Assembly: GCA_003216975.1 (NCBI GenBank)
Contig: QCHY01000002.1
Coordinates: 1 to 64,000 of the forward strand
DNA from: Prochlorococcus sp. AG-402-I20
GTDB taxonomy: Bacteria > Cyanobacteriota > Cyanobacteriia > PCC-6307 > Cyanobiaceae
Direction: 5' to 3'
DNA: 64,000 bases
Shown here: positions 36,500-45,825 of the stretch, one piece after another
Numbering within the stretch: the first letter of the stretch is position 1
Layout of the letters: each line of letters opens with the position of its first letter
Program-made: the position numbers and the translations under genes
The notes under the pieces: generated by a model
Seen by the model: the letters and a program-made list of their open reading frames with translations, nothing else
Told to the model about the DNA's origin: nothing
The model's database searches: none

Positions 36500-37288
36500 T
36501 CATTGCCTTAGTAATTTGATTCTCCAACGCTCCTTTTTCGTTTTGTCAATGTTTAAAATTTTAAGTGAACCTTTTGTCTCTAAATGAATAAGGTCTCCAA
36601 TATTTACCGATTTGCTGGGCTGATTATTCAACTCCCAATTAAGTCTTAAGCATCCGTTCTTGATTCGTGAGGCTATTTTTGATCTAGATAATCCAAAACC
36701 TGCAGAAGCTATTGCGTCAATCCTTGTAGATGCCTCAACCGTATTGATTACTTTCTCTGGTCTATTAAAAGGGATTTCCATTTCGCTTAAATCCAATGCT
36801 TCTATTGATATTGCAACTTCTCTGAGTTTTCCATTTTTTTGATCTATTGAATCAGCATATTTTGTAGAGCAAATAGCTTGAGCTCCCCTGTCTCTTATTA
36901 ACCAAATGTCTCCAATTTCATCTGCTTGCGCATTAAGTTCATGTAAGATATCTCTAAAATCATTCTTTGTTGCTCTATCAAATAGAAAATTGCCTTTAAT
37001 ATAAATACCTTTTAATGGAATATTTATAGGAGGTGAGTTCATCTCTTCTTCAGATCTTAAGAAACATATTCTTTTACGTTCTGCATTAGGGAATCCCCCC
37101 TCGAAAAGAAGACTTATATCGTTTAAATTATTAAATTTATTTTTAACTTCTTCTATTAAGGGTGCTGATACAAAAGGAGACCATATTGCTTCTCTATTGT
37201 TTAGAGCCTTCTCTGCGTAGTCAAGCAAAGTCTTTAACTCTTTACGAAAAGGACTTTTAAATAGAATTTCTTCTTCTGGAAGATGCAT
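36500..37288 (-). CDS. Photosystem II S4-domain protein (YlmH-like RNA-binding)
   Basis: A 262-residue protein with an N-terminal region matching the cyanobacterial PSII S4 protein (FVSAPLIEEVKNKFNN, LLFEGGFPNAERKRICFLRS) and a C-terminal S4 RNA-binding domain (about residues 185-255: RIDAIASAGFGLSRSKIASR, IKNGCLRLNWE). In characterised bacteria YlmH relatives act on ribosomes/rescue; the PSII label comes from plant and cyanobacterial annotation. No essential S4 residue is obviously missing. It is 68 bp upstream of the tRNA. Confidence 0.85.
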   Translation of the reverse strand: MHLPEEEILFKSPFRKELKTLLDYAEKALNNREAIWSPFVSAPLIEEVKNKFNNLNDISLLFEGGFPNAERKRICFLRSEEEMNSPPINIPLKGIYIKGNFLFDRATKNDFRDILHELNAQADEIGDIWLIRDRGAQAICSTKYADSIDQKNGKLREVAISIEALDLSEMEIPFNRPEKVINTVEASTRIDAIASAGFGLSRSKIASRIKNGCLRLNWELNNQPSKSVNIGDLIHLETKGSLKILNIDKTKKERWRIKLLRQ

Positions 37289-37441
37289 AAAAAGTGATCA
37301 ATTTTCTTATTTTATACATGAATATGTTAAACCATTTTTTCTTTTTTCTTCTATATCTAGAGAAATATGATATACAACATTGGATAAAAATTATTAAATA
37401 TATATAGTCACTTTTTAAAAATATTATTTAAATTATTACTA

Positions 37442-38050
37442 TTATTTGCCTATAGTTATTATTTCTAAGCTGTCTGTTTCTTTTATTATTGCCCAAGGTG
37501 GTTCTGTCTCCATTGGTAATTCAAGAATTAACAGCCAAAAACCTTCTTCACTTTTTTTTCGAAGAGCTCTCAAATCATCATCTGTTTCTTGGCTAATTCC
37601 TCCAACTGAAAAAAAACTTCCCAGAGCTCCTGCAATCATTCCAACTATGCCTCCTAAAAGCTTCTCTAATTGATTTGGGAATCCCATATCTGCAAATGTT
37701 TGCAGATTGGTCATTTGAGAAAAGCTTAAGCCTGCAATAAAACCAAAGGGTATTAACCATGTCGCTAAAGTTTTTTGGCGTCTCTTTTGAGCAAGTGCTG
37801 GATTTAAAAGCTTGATATTATTAAAACTTGATTGATTGGCCAATACTTCTTCAGATGTGTCTAAATTTGAATTCTCATTGTCCGATTTTTTATCCAATGG
37901 TTCTACAAGATCGCAATTAAGGATAGGTGTTTGAGCCTCTCTCAATTTGAGTAGCAACTCTTTTGCTGGTTTCTTTTCTTTTAGGATGATGACGTATGTG
38001 GACACTAATAAGCTCCTTGAAATGTTTGGATATTCAATCCTGCTCAACAT
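37442..38050 (-). CDS. About 202-residue membrane protein, conserved in cyanobacteria
   Basis: I choose ATG 38050 over GTG 38077; the product then begins MLSRIEYPNISRSLLVSTYV. A soluble N-terminal half (about 90 residues) leads to a hydrophobic region LATWLIPFGFIAGLSFSQMT and a Gly-rich segment LLGGIVGMIAGALGSFFSVG, then a soluble tail. Two membrane spans, unknown role. Divergent from serA with about 60 bp between starts. Confidence 0.7.
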   Translation of the reverse strand: MLSRIEYPNISRSLLVSTYVIILKEKKPAKELLLKLREAQTPILNCDLVEPLDKKSDNENSNLDTSEEVLANQSSFNNIKLLNPALAQKRRQKTLATWLIPFGFIAGLSFSQMTNLQTFADMGFPNQLEKLLGGIVGMIAGALGSFFSVGGISQETDDDLRALRKKSEEGFWLLILELPMETEPPWAIIKETDSLEIITIGK

Positions 38051-38109
38051 AATTCTGGTCAGCGGCAAATAGATCACTAAAGTTCAGAACGGCACGTTTA
38101 TCGCCTTTA

Positions 38110-39696
38110 ATGACGAAAGTTCTTGTTTCTGATCCCATTGATCAAGCAGGTATAGACATTCTTACTCAGGTTGCTCAGGTTGACCAAAAAGTAGGTCTTT
38201 CGATAGATGAGTTAAAGAATATAATCTGTGATTATGACGGATTAATGATTCGTTCAGGAACTCAAGTTACCTCGGATGTGATTTCTGAGGCTAAGAAATT
38301 GAGAATCATTGGTAGAGCAGGAGTTGGCGTGGATAATGTTGATGTACCAACCGCCACTAGAAAGGGGGTCTTAGTTGTTAATTCTCCAGGTGGAAACACT
38401 ATTGCTGCAGCTGAGCATGCTTTGGCAATGATCCTTGCCTTATCTAGAAATATTCCTCAAGCTCATGCAAGTATGATTTCTGGAGGTTGGGATCGGAAGA
38501 AATATGTAGGAAATGAGCTTTATAAGAAAACTTTAGGAGTAGTTGGACTTGGCAAGATTGGATCTCATGTTGCAAAAGTTGCGAATGCAATGGGGATGGA
38601 AGTCATTGGATTTGATCCTTTTGTTTCAAGTGAAAGAGCTCAGCAAATGCAGGTTCGATTAAGTGATATTGATGAGTTATTCAAAGAATCTGATTATGTA
38701 ACCCTTCATCTTCCCAGGACCACTGAAACAGAGAATTTAGTTGATATTGACCTCCTAAGAAAAATGAAACCAACTGCCAGATTGGTTAATTGTGCGAGGG
38801 GTGGGATTATTAATGAAAATGATTTAGCTCATGCATTAGAGGAAAATGTTATTCAAGGTGCTGCAATTGATGTTTATGCAAAAGAACCTTTAGCTGAAAA
38901 TTCTCCTCTACGTAATGTAAAAAAAGGATTGGTACTTACGCCGCATCTGGGAGCTTCAACTATTGAGGCTCAACAAAATGTTGCTATTGATGTTGCAGAA
39001 CAAATTAGAGATGTTCTTTTAGGCTTGCCTGCACGCAGCGCGGTAAATATTCCAGGACTTAGCGCAGAGATAATGGATAGTCTTAAACCACATTTAAAAC
39101 TTGCGGAGACATTAGGATTATTAGTTAGTCAAATTGCAGGAGGACAGATACAAAAATTAGAAGTTCGTTTGCAAGGGGAATTCGCTCAACATCCATCTCA
39201 ACCACTTGTTATTGCAACTTTAAAGGGCTTACTCACCAGTGCATTGGGAGATAAAATTAATTATGTAAATGCCTCATTGGAAGCTAAAGGACGTGGTATC
39301 GATGTCGTGGAAATTAAGGATGAGTTGAACCCAGAGTTTGCTCGAGGTTCTTTGCAATTGGATAGCTTTAGCGAGAAAGGAGGACATAGTGTCTCTGGGA
39401 CTGTTTTTGGTGATGGCGATCTTGGTATTACAAGTATTGATGAGTACCCTATAAATTTTGTGCCCAGTAGGCATATGCTTTTTACAAGGCATAGGGATAT
39501 GCCCGGAATTATTGGTCAGATAGGCTCACTTCTTGGAAAACACAATGTGAATATCGCTTCAATGCAAGTTGGAAGAAGGATTGTAAGAGGTGAGGCCGTT
39601 ATGGTTTTAAGTATCGATGATCCTATCCCTTCTGAATTGTTAGGCTCAATTCTTTCAATGCAAGGAATAAACGAAGCTTATTCTGTGACTTTGTAA
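38110..39696 (+). CDS. serA: D-3-phosphoglycerate dehydrogenase
   Basis: First enzyme of serine synthesis from 3-phosphoglycerate. The 528-residue long form has a nucleotide-binding domain with GVVGLGKIGSHVA (GLGKIG at 146-151), catalytic Arg in NCARGGIINE and the Glu/His pair (KEPLAENSPL...LTPHLGAST), an intervening domain, and a C-terminal ACT domain (DMPGIIGQIGSLLGKHNVNI) expected to bind serine. The ATG at 38110 is well supported. It is followed after one base by prmA. Confidence 0.96.
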   Translation: MTKVLVSDPIDQAGIDILTQVAQVDQKVGLSIDELKNIICDYDGLMIRSGTQVTSDVISEAKKLRIIGRAGVGVDNVDVPTATRKGVLVVNSPGGNTIAAAEHALAMILALSRNIPQAHASMISGGWDRKKYVGNELYKKTLGVVGLGKIGSHVAKVANAMGMEVIGFDPFVSSERAQQMQVRLSDIDELFKESDYVTLHLPRTTETENLVDIDLLRKMKPTARLVNCARGGIINENDLAHALEENVIQGAAIDVYAKEPLAENSPLRNVKKGLVLTPHLGASTIEAQQNVAIDVAEQIRDVLLGLPARSAVNIPGLSAEIMDSLKPHLKLAETLGLLVSQIAGGQIQKLEVRLQGEFAQHPSQPLVIATLKGLLTSALGDKINYVNASLEAKGRGIDVVEIKDELNPEFARGSLQLDSFSEKGGHSVSGTVFGDGDLGITSIDEYPINFVPSRHMLFTRHRDMPGIIGQIGSLLGKHNVNIASMQVGRRIVRGEAVMVLSIDDPIPSELLGSILSMQGINEAYSVTL

Positions 39697-39697
39697 A

Positions 39698-40633
39698 TTG
39701 TTGGGTGAAACAATTATAGATTTGCAAAAATCCCAGATTCCTTGGTTGAGATTGGAGCAGGAATTTCCATTTGAGCTAGAAGATTCTTTTTATTGGCTTT
39801 TGAGCAATTTAGAAATTCATAGATTTTCTTTTGAGCATGATCCAAATAAAAACTCAACGCAAACTCTATTTATATGGCTTCCGTTAAATGAGTGGTCAGT
39901 TAGAGAACAACAAAGCCTAGTAAAATCATTAATCTCGGTGGCAAAAGCTTTTGACTTTACTTTGCCTCCTTGCAAGTGGATTGAAGTCAAAGATGAAGAT
40001 TGGAGCTTAAGCTGGAAAAAAAGTTGGGAACCTGATCCAATAGGTAAATTAATTTTAATTTTACCGGCGTGGTTAGATGTTCCTGAAAAATTTTTAGAGC
40101 GAAAAATTATTCGTTTAGATCCTGGAAGCGCTTTTGGAACTGGTAGCCATCCTTCTACCAGGTTATGCATTGAAGCCTTGGATAATAATCCTCCAGTGGG
40201 TCAAGTAATTGCTGATATTGGTTGTGGAAGTGGAATACTATCTTTAACTGCATTAAAATTAGGAGCAAAGAGTACTTTCTCAGTTGATACTGATTCTTTA
40301 GCAATATCAGCTACCAAAATTAATTCTGCCTTAAATGATGTTCCTGAAAACCTCTTAAAGGTTTTTTTTGGTTCTATTAAAGAAGTTGAGGCGAATATGC
40401 CAAGCAAAAAAATTGATTTGGTTCTCTGCAATATTCTGGCACCTGTCATAAAATTAATAGGAGCAGATTTCGAAAAAATTATTGCTCATAAAGGTAAAGT
40501 GATTTTGTCTGGTTTATTGGTTGAACAAATTGAAGAAATTCAAGAATTCTTTTTACCACTTGGTTGGCAAGTTCTTGAAATTAAAATAAAGGATCAATGG
40601 GCTTTAATTGTGTTGACTTTGGATTTATCTTGA
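39698..40633 (+). CDS. prmA: Ribosomal protein L11 methyltransferase
   Basis: Trimethylates ribosomal protein L11. The 311-residue protein has an N-terminal substrate-recognition domain, the family signature DPGSAFGTGSHPSTRLC, SAM motif I VIADIGCGSGILSLTALKLG and the active region VLCNILAPVIK. It starts at TTG 39698, one base after the serA stop, so translation is probably coupled. Confidence 0.94.
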   Translation: MLGETIIDLQKSQIPWLRLEQEFPFELEDSFYWLLSNLEIHRFSFEHDPNKNSTQTLFIWLPLNEWSVREQQSLVKSLISVAKAFDFTLPPCKWIEVKDEDWSLSWKKSWEPDPIGKLILILPAWLDVPEKFLERKIIRLDPGSAFGTGSHPSTRLCIEALDNNPPVGQVIADIGCGSGILSLTALKLGAKSTFSVDTDSLAISATKINSALNDVPENLLKVFFGSIKEVEANMPSKKIDLVLCNILAPVIKLIGADFEKIIAHKGKVILSGLLVEQIEEIQEFFLPLGWQVLEIKIKDQWALIVLTLDLS

Positions 40634-40668
40634 TCAAAAAATTCTAAATTTCAGATTAAAAAACCTTC

Positions 40669-40968
40669 ATGACATCTTTTAAGATCACTTTTATTAATGA
40701 GTTAAGTGGTCTTAAAGAAATTATTGATATACCAGATGACAAATATATTCTTGACGCTGCGTGTGAACAAAATATTGATCTCCCTTCCTCTTGTCGATCG
40801 GGAGCTTGTTCAACTTGTGTCGCTAAATTAGAAAAAGGACAGGTTGATCAACAGGACCAAAGTTTTTTGGACGATGATCAGATTGAAAAAGGTTATGTTT
40901 TGATTTGCGTTGCATATCCGACTTCAGATTGCACTATTAGAACTAATGCAGAAGATGAAATGTATTGA
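40669..40968 (+). CDS. petF: 2Fe-2S plant-type ferredoxin
   Basis: Electron carrier from photosystem I to NADP+ reductase, nitrite reductase and others. At 99 residues with the four cluster cysteines at C42, C47, C50 and C80 ([11 protein letters not shown] and LICVAYP). The loop is canonical (CxxxxCxxC...C). It is downstream of prmA in the same direction with a 35-bp gap. Picocyanobacteria encode several ferredoxins; which isoform this is cannot be told from sequence alone. Confidence 0.95.
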   Translation: MTSFKITFINELSGLKEIIDIPDDKYILDAACEQNIDLPSSCRSGACSTCVAKLEKGQVDQQDQSFLDDDQIEKGYVLICVAYPTSDCTIRTNAEDEMY

Positions 40969-41077
40969 TATTAATTTTTTTGCTAGATTTTTATCGTTTT
41001 GCTTGCCAAATATCTCTTTTCTCGCCAATCTTTTGTTTATGTGCTCATGGGCGCAAATTAAATTATTTAAGGATTAA

Positions 41078-41467
41078 TTGATTTCAGAAGTTTTACCAAC
41101 CGATAAAGTTCAAGATCTTTTAGATCATGGTTCTATTCATTCGAGTATTGGAGGCCAATTTAGTTTTAGGGTTCTAGGACCATGTTGTCGGCTCTATGAC
41201 CGAGAGGAATTACCATGGCCTTGTTGCAGGCTTTCATGGCGAAGTAAGGAGCCTAGTTGGAGAAGAATTGGGAAAAGATTGGTTGCTGATATTGCCGCAC
41301 AAAAATGTCCATCATATTCTGTTGAGATTATCCAACCAGGAGTTAAACCAACAAAAACAATTTTGACATTGTTTTCTAGTCGTTTAGATTCCAATGTTCA
41401 GGAATGGTGGTACAGCAAACATCCACGTTCTAGGGATAGCTCAAATATTGCGCCTCAAGCAGTATGA
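41078..41467 (+). CDS. 129-residue conserved protein, unknown
   Basis: TTG start; LISEVLPTDKVQDLLDHGSI, then a Cys/Arg-rich middle (GPCCRLYDREELPWPCCRLS) and KRLVADIAAQKCPSYSVEII. Five cysteines and several Trp suggest a metal-binding or folded domain. Conserved-looking in marine picocyanobacteria but I cannot name the family. Confidence 0.65.
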   Translation: MISEVLPTDKVQDLLDHGSIHSSIGGQFSFRVLGPCCRLYDREELPWPCCRLSWRSKEPSWRRIGKRLVADIAAQKCPSYSVEIIQPGVKPTKTILTLFSSRLDSNVQEWWYSKHPRSRDSSNIAPQAV

Positions 41468-41591
41468 GTTTAAAAAATTTGAAATTCTTTTTGGATTTAA
41501 AGTGATGAAGATATGAAGCATTTCAGGCATAAGTCCATACCATTTTTCAAATTTGAAGGATAATTGTAAGTAATTAAATTTCAACACAGGG

Positions 41592-41783
41592 ATGAACTTC
41601 GACTATCACGCTGTTGCTTCTGCTGCTACTGCTGCTATTCCTTTAGCTGCTGGAGCTGCTGGAGTTGGCTATTTTATATTGCGCCAAAAAGGCTTTGGCT
41701 TTGGAACCTCACATTTGCTAGTTGGGTTGCCTATGTTTGCGGTTGGCGGAGCTGCAGCGGCTTTCTTTCTTATTACAAAGTGA
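41592..41783 (+). CDS. 63-residue hydrophobic membrane protein
   Basis: MNFDYHAVASAATAAIPLAA, GAAGVGYFILRQKGFGFGTS and HLLVGLPMFAVGGAAAAFFL. Two short Ala/Gly-rich helices; probably thylakoid or plasma membrane. It ends 10 bp before a very long perfect inverted repeat that serves as bidirectional terminator. Confidence 0.7.
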   Translation: MNFDYHAVASAATAAIPLAAGAAGVGYFILRQKGFGFGTSHLLVGLPMFAVGGAAAAFFLITK

Positions 41784-41793
41784 AAACAGTTGG

Positions 41794-41848
41794 TTTAACA
41801 ACCAATAAAGAAGGGGGCCAATGGCCCCCTTCTTTATTGGTTGTTAAA
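41794..41848. terminator. 27-bp perfect inverted repeat, bidirectional terminator
   Basis: Arms 41794-41820 and 41822-41848 are exactly complementary over 27 bp with a single central base. The core is a GGGGGCC/GGCCCCC clamp and each outer end is AT-rich, giving T-runs on both strands. It separates two convergent genes (stop codons at 41783 and 41862), so it can stop transcription both ways. Confidence 0.9.
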
Positions 41849-41861
41849 TTTTGGAAAAATT

Positions 41862-42410
41862 TTATGTACCTGGGTTGAAACCTTTACCTTTGGTCGCAGG
41901 CACATATCCAGCAGCTGTAGTGCTACAACCAAGACTTTCGGCTGTGTTTCCTGTAGCTACTTTACATAGGTTTTTTTGTTGACTTCTATCTAATACAGCA
42001 TCAGTAAAGTCAGCACCATCAATGGTCGCACCATCAAAAATACTTTTTAGTAATTCTGCACCTGTAAGATTTACATTGGTAAGATTTGCATTATCAAACC
42101 TTGTTGCATAGGCAATAACATTGGTCATGTTTGCGCCTGTTAGATCAGAGTCCTTCAAACTTGAGACACTGAAATAAGCCCCAGTGAAATTCGCCCCACC
42201 AAGATCTTTTCCTGATAAGTCGTATTTTACATACTCTGTATTTTGTAAGTCCTGACCAGCCAAGCTTGTATCTAAGGTCTCCACTGAAGAGGGGTCGCTG
42301 GGATACAAGGCACTTACAGAAAGAGGACTAATACTGAGACTTACAAGCACAGGTATTAAAACAAATAGTCTTGTAAGGGACTGTTTAAGAGAAGAAATAA
42401 GAGAGTCCAT
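41862..42410 (-). CDS. Lumenal pentapeptide-repeat protein
   Basis: A 182-residue protein with a signal peptide (hydrophobic residues about 13-33, ending near VSALYPSDP) and then pentapeptide A(N/D)L/F-type repeats: KDLGGANFTGAYFS, DSDLTGANMTNV, NANLTNVNLTGAELLK, DGADFTDAVLDRS. A two-Cys module near the C-terminus (NLCKVATGNTAESLGC) is typical of TL17-like thylakoid lumen proteins. The right-handed beta-helix probably acts in protein contacts; exact role unknown. Confidence 0.85.
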   Translation of the reverse strand: MDSLISSLKQSLTRLFVLIPVLVSLSISPLSVSALYPSDPSSVETLDTSLAGQDLQNTEYVKYDLSGKDLGGANFTGAYFSVSSLKDSDLTGANMTNVIAYATRFDNANLTNVNLTGAELLKSIFDGATIDGADFTDAVLDRSQQKNLCKVATGNTAESLGCSTTAAGYVPATKGKGFNPGT

Positions 42411-42485
42411 TAATAACGCCAGCGATTGACGGAAGCACCAAACTGGACCATTGTTTCATGTAGTGGCATTTCATAGGCAAAGGGA

Positions 42486-43442
42486 TCAAGAACTGTTGCA
42501 GGTTTTTTTTACATCAATTTGCAAAAAGTCTTTCGCCAACTGAGTATTTGGAAAAATTGCTTTTGCTTCATTAAGCAAATCATTAGGACTTGTTTCATTC
42601 CCAGGGGTATATCTAGGGCTCAAATGAGTCAAAATTAATTTATTTACGTTCGCTTTCGCAGCAATTTGAGCTGCCATGGTGGCAGTTGAATGTCCTCGCT
42701 GAAACGCCATGTCAGTTTCTTTATAAGAATAAGTTGATTCATGGATTAGTAGATCGGCTTCTCTAGAAATCTCAACTGCTGATTCTGTGTAAACAGTATC
42801 TGTGCAATAAACCATGCTTACTCCAGGCCTAGGAGGACCGCAGAATTCTTTTCCAGAAAAAATACGACCATCATCTAACCTCACTTCCTCGCCCCTCTGA
42901 AGGGCGGCGTATACGGGGCCAGGAGCTATATTTTTTGATTTTGCTTTTTCTAGGTTGAATCTACCAGGTCTGTTTTTTTGATTAACTCTGTAAGCAAAAG
43001 ATGGGATTCGATGCTTGAGTGGAGCAGTTTTGACTTCTAAATCGGAATCTTCAAACAATATTTCTTGACTAATGGCAGCATTCTCAACCTGATGGAATTT
43101 TAAAGGGTAAGCCAATCTGCTTGAACTATTGTATAAACAAGAATCAATGAAGTTTTTAAGTGGAGTTGGCCCATAAATTTCAATTCCTAAGCTGCTGCCA
43201 GCTAATCCAATGCTTGCTAGAAGTCCAGGTAGACCATATATATGATCCCCATGCATATGAGTAATAAATATTTTTTTGATTTGAGATAACTTGAGATTGC
43301 TCTTGATGAACTGATGCTGTGTACCTTCGCCACAATCGAACAACCACAATTCTGACCTTTGTGGAGGTTTTAGTACCATTGCTGATACATTCCTATTTAG
43401 AGTTGGAACCCCTGAACTTGTTCCTAGAAAAGTAACTTGCAA
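42486..43442 (-). CDS. rnz: Ribonuclease Z
   Basis: tRNA 3'-trailer endonuclease. At 318 residues with the metal motif THMHGDH (61-67), N-terminal [20 protein letters not shown], the [16 protein letters not shown] substrate region, HESTYSY and the second histidine set [12 protein letters not shown] and LTHLSPRY. All zinc ligands appear intact. Consistent with tRNAs here not encoding CCA. Divergent from the SpoIID-like gene. Confidence 0.95.
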   Translation of the reverse strand: MQVTFLGTSSGVPTLNRNVSAMVLKPPQRSELWLFDCGEGTQHQFIKSNLKLSQIKKIFITHMHGDHIYGLPGLLASIGLAGSSLGIEIYGPTPLKNFIDSCLYNSSSRLAYPLKFHQVENAAISQEILFEDSDLEVKTAPLKHRIPSFAYRVNQKNRPGRFNLEKAKSKNIAPGPVYAALQRGEEVRLDDGRIFSGKEFCGPPRPGVSMVYCTDTVYTESAVEISREADLLIHESTYSYKETDMAFQRGHSTATMAAQIAAKANVNKLILTHLSPRYTPGNETSPNDLLNEAKAIFPNTQLAKDFLQIDVKKTCNSS

Positions 43443-43539
43443 GTTTTCCTCTGTTAAGACATGTTGCCATTCACGGTTTTGACCACTGGTGGATCTCCTT
43501 TCTTATAGGCAAAATTAGAACTTAAATCCAATTTTTATT

Positions 43540-44754
43540 GTGAGCGCATCACTTAAAAGAAAATTAGGATGGACAATAATCTTTATAGCGATATTTTTTA
43601 TCTCTCCATTTAAGGCATTTGCAGCAAAAGAGCCAATAATGCGAGTTTTATTAAGTAATAAAAATAAAGTGAGATTTAGAGCAGATAATGTAGAAAATAT
43701 TTTTGTTCAAGGTATCTCTTCTAATCATAGAAGAATTAAATCTTTAAATTTAGTTTACAAAAATAATAAGGTTAAATATTCAGTTAATAGCCTAAATACT
43801 TGGTTCGAGTTACCAAATGATTTTAATTTAATTATTAGAAATGGTGATAAAAGAGGAATTTGGTTTGATAACAGAAGATATGCTGGAGAATTAAGAGTTT
43901 CATTATATGATAAGAAGTTAAGTATAGTAAATCATTTAAAATTAGAAAAATATTTGAAAAGTGTAGTTGGAAGTGAAATGCCTAAAGAATTTCCTCTTGC
44001 AGCACTTCAAGCTCAAGCAATAGCCGCAAGAACTTATGCTTTGAAACTTTTAGATAAAAATAAATTATTTGATCTACATTCAACACAAGCTAGCCAAGTT
44101 TACTTAGGACTTGAATCTGAAACTGCAAAAACAAATAGGGCAGTAAGAAGTACAAATTCACTTGCTCTATTTTATAAGAATCAGCTGATTAATGCAGTTT
44201 TTCATAGTAGCTCTGGAGGTAGGACGGAAAATAGTGGTCAAGTTTGGAAGTATCAATTACCTTATTTGAAAAGTGTTATTGATTACGATCAAAATAGTGA
44301 AAAATATAGATGGAAGAATAAATTTACTTCTGCTGAATTGGAAAGCTTATTCCCTGATTTAGGCGGTGTAAATAGTATTCAAATTATTGATAAAAGTAAG
44401 ACCGGTAGAGTCTTAAAAATTAAACTGCATGGAATTCATGGAAATAAGATTATTTCAGGTAAAGAGTTACGAAAAAAATTGCAATTGCTTAGTACAAAAT
44501 TTGAAGTTGATTTGAAATTTAATTCAAATAGTCTAGATAATAAATTGAATTTTAATAATAAAATAGCTGATGATTTTTCACGTCAACTTCTCCCACCTAT
44601 TCCAGTAAACTATTTTCTATTAGTTGAAGGTTCTGGAGCTGGGCATGGGGTTGGGATGAGTCAATGGGGTGCTAAATCTATGGCTGAAAGAGGATCAAAT
44701 TTTCTTGAAATTCTAAAACATTATTATACAGGTGTACAAATAAAAAAATATTAG
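43540..44754 (+). CDS. SpoIID/LytB-domain protein
   Basis: A 404-residue exported protein. After a signal anchor (GWTIIFIAIFFISPFKAFAA) the SpoIID domain is visible: YLKSVVGSEMPKEFPLAALQ, AQAIAARTYALKLL, FHSSSGGRTENSGQVW, and the C-terminal GSGAGHGVGMSQWGAKSMAE, LEILKHYYTGV. SpoIID enzymes are peptidoglycan lytic transglycosylases acting on denuded glycans; in non-sporulating cyanobacteria the domain is linked to cell-wall remodelling or amidase activation. It starts at GTG 43540. Confidence 0.87.
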   Translation: MSASLKRKLGWTIIFIAIFFISPFKAFAAKEPIMRVLLSNKNKVRFRADNVENIFVQGISSNHRRIKSLNLVYKNNKVKYSVNSLNTWFELPNDFNLIIRNGDKRGIWFDNRRYAGELRVSLYDKKLSIVNHLKLEKYLKSVVGSEMPKEFPLAALQAQAIAARTYALKLLDKNKLFDLHSTQASQVYLGLESETAKTNRAVRSTNSLALFYKNQLINAVFHSSSGGRTENSGQVWKYQLPYLKSVIDYDQNSEKYRWKNKFTSAELESLFPDLGGVNSIQIIDKSKTGRVLKIKLHGIHGNKIISGKELRKKLQLLSTKFEVDLKFNSNSLDNKLNFNNKIADDFSRQLLPPIPVNYFLLVEGSGAGHGVGMSQWGAKSMAERGSNFLEILKHYYTGVQIKKY

Positions 44755-44805
44755 TAAATTATTTAAGAGGTATGAATTGTTAATTTAAAATATAGATTAT
44801 ATCGC

Positions 44806-45750
44806 TTAACCAATTGCATTGAAAACAACCTTGGGTTTAATATCATAGCTTTCATCTAGATTTGCTATTCCTAGTATTTGTTTCTTGTTGTCTAACACTA
44901 ATATATTTTGATTATGACTACTATTAGCTTCAATCTTATTTTTTTTGCCTATATTTAAACGTTTAATATTACTCTGAAAACTTATTTTTCTTCCTGAGCG
45001 CCAACTAATAATCTCTTCTTCAGAAATTAATTCAAAAGAAGAAAGATGTTTAAAAAAGACATTTGGAGTAAGAACTTTAGGTTTATTTCCCTCTGGGTAA
45101 AAGTCTAATTTCTCAGGAAGTATTATTGAATGACTTTCGTTGAAATCATATGCTTTTGTACGGCGTAAACTTTTTAAATAGCCACCGCATCCAATTTTAT
45201 TTCCAATATCTCTAGCTAAGGATCTAATATATGTTCCTGTTGAGCAGTCAACGTCAATTAATAACTCACCTTTATCTTGAGACCAGCTTATTAACTTTAA
45301 TTTATTTATGATAACTTTTTTAGGGATTAAATCAAATTTTTCTCCTTTTCTTGCTTTCTTATAAGCCCTCTCTCCTTTTATATGAACACTAGAAAAAATG
45401 GGAGGCTTTTGTAATAGCTCACCTCTAAATTTTTCTAATAGAGAATTTATATCATCTTCGCTCATTAATGGCCAATTTCTTGATTTTATAATTTCTCCTT
45501 GCATATCATCAGTATTTGTAGTTGCACCAAGCTGAATAATTCCTTTATAAGCTTTAGAGCCTTGTAAATAAGAGATTAATCTTGTTGCATTGCCTATTGC
45601 TATTGGAAGTACTCCTGTGACTAAAGGGTCTAGAGTTCCACTATGTCCAACTTTTTTGATACCAAATACTTTTCTAAGTCTATTGACGCAATCATGAGAA
45701 GTAAGACCAACAGGCTTATCAATGACAACAAATCCAAAAGGCTTTTTCAA
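44806..45750 (-). CDS. truB: tRNA pseudouridine-55 synthase
   Basis: Makes the universal pseudouridine 55 in the T-loop. The 314-residue product has FGFVVIDKPVGLTSHDCVNR, the catalytic Asp 41 in HSGTLDPLVTGVLPIAIG, the RGELLQKPPIFSSVHIKGER block and YIRSLARDIG. The C-terminal third is AT-driven and less conserved. It is convergent with the SpoIID gene and divergent from a methyltransferase. Confidence 0.95.
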   Translation of the reverse strand: MKKPFGFVVIDKPVGLTSHDCVNRLRKVFGIKKVGHSGTLDPLVTGVLPIAIGNATRLISYLQGSKAYKGIIQLGATTNTDDMQGEIIKSRNWPLMSEDDINSLLEKFRGELLQKPPIFSSVHIKGERAYKKARKGEKFDLIPKKVIINKLKLISWSQDKGELLIDVDCSTGTYIRSLARDIGNKIGCGGYLKSLRRTKAYDFNESHSIILPEKLDFYPEGNKPKVLTPNVFFKHLSSFELISEEEIISWRSGRKISFQSNIKRLNIGKKNKIEANSSHNQNILVLDNKKQILGIANLDESYDIKPKVVFNAIG

Positions 45751-45825
45751 AATTAATCTTGTAGGTTTGGGCTCGGATGAAATAATGGTTCAAGTAACCC
45801 TGAACATTTAAAGTTATAACTCAGT

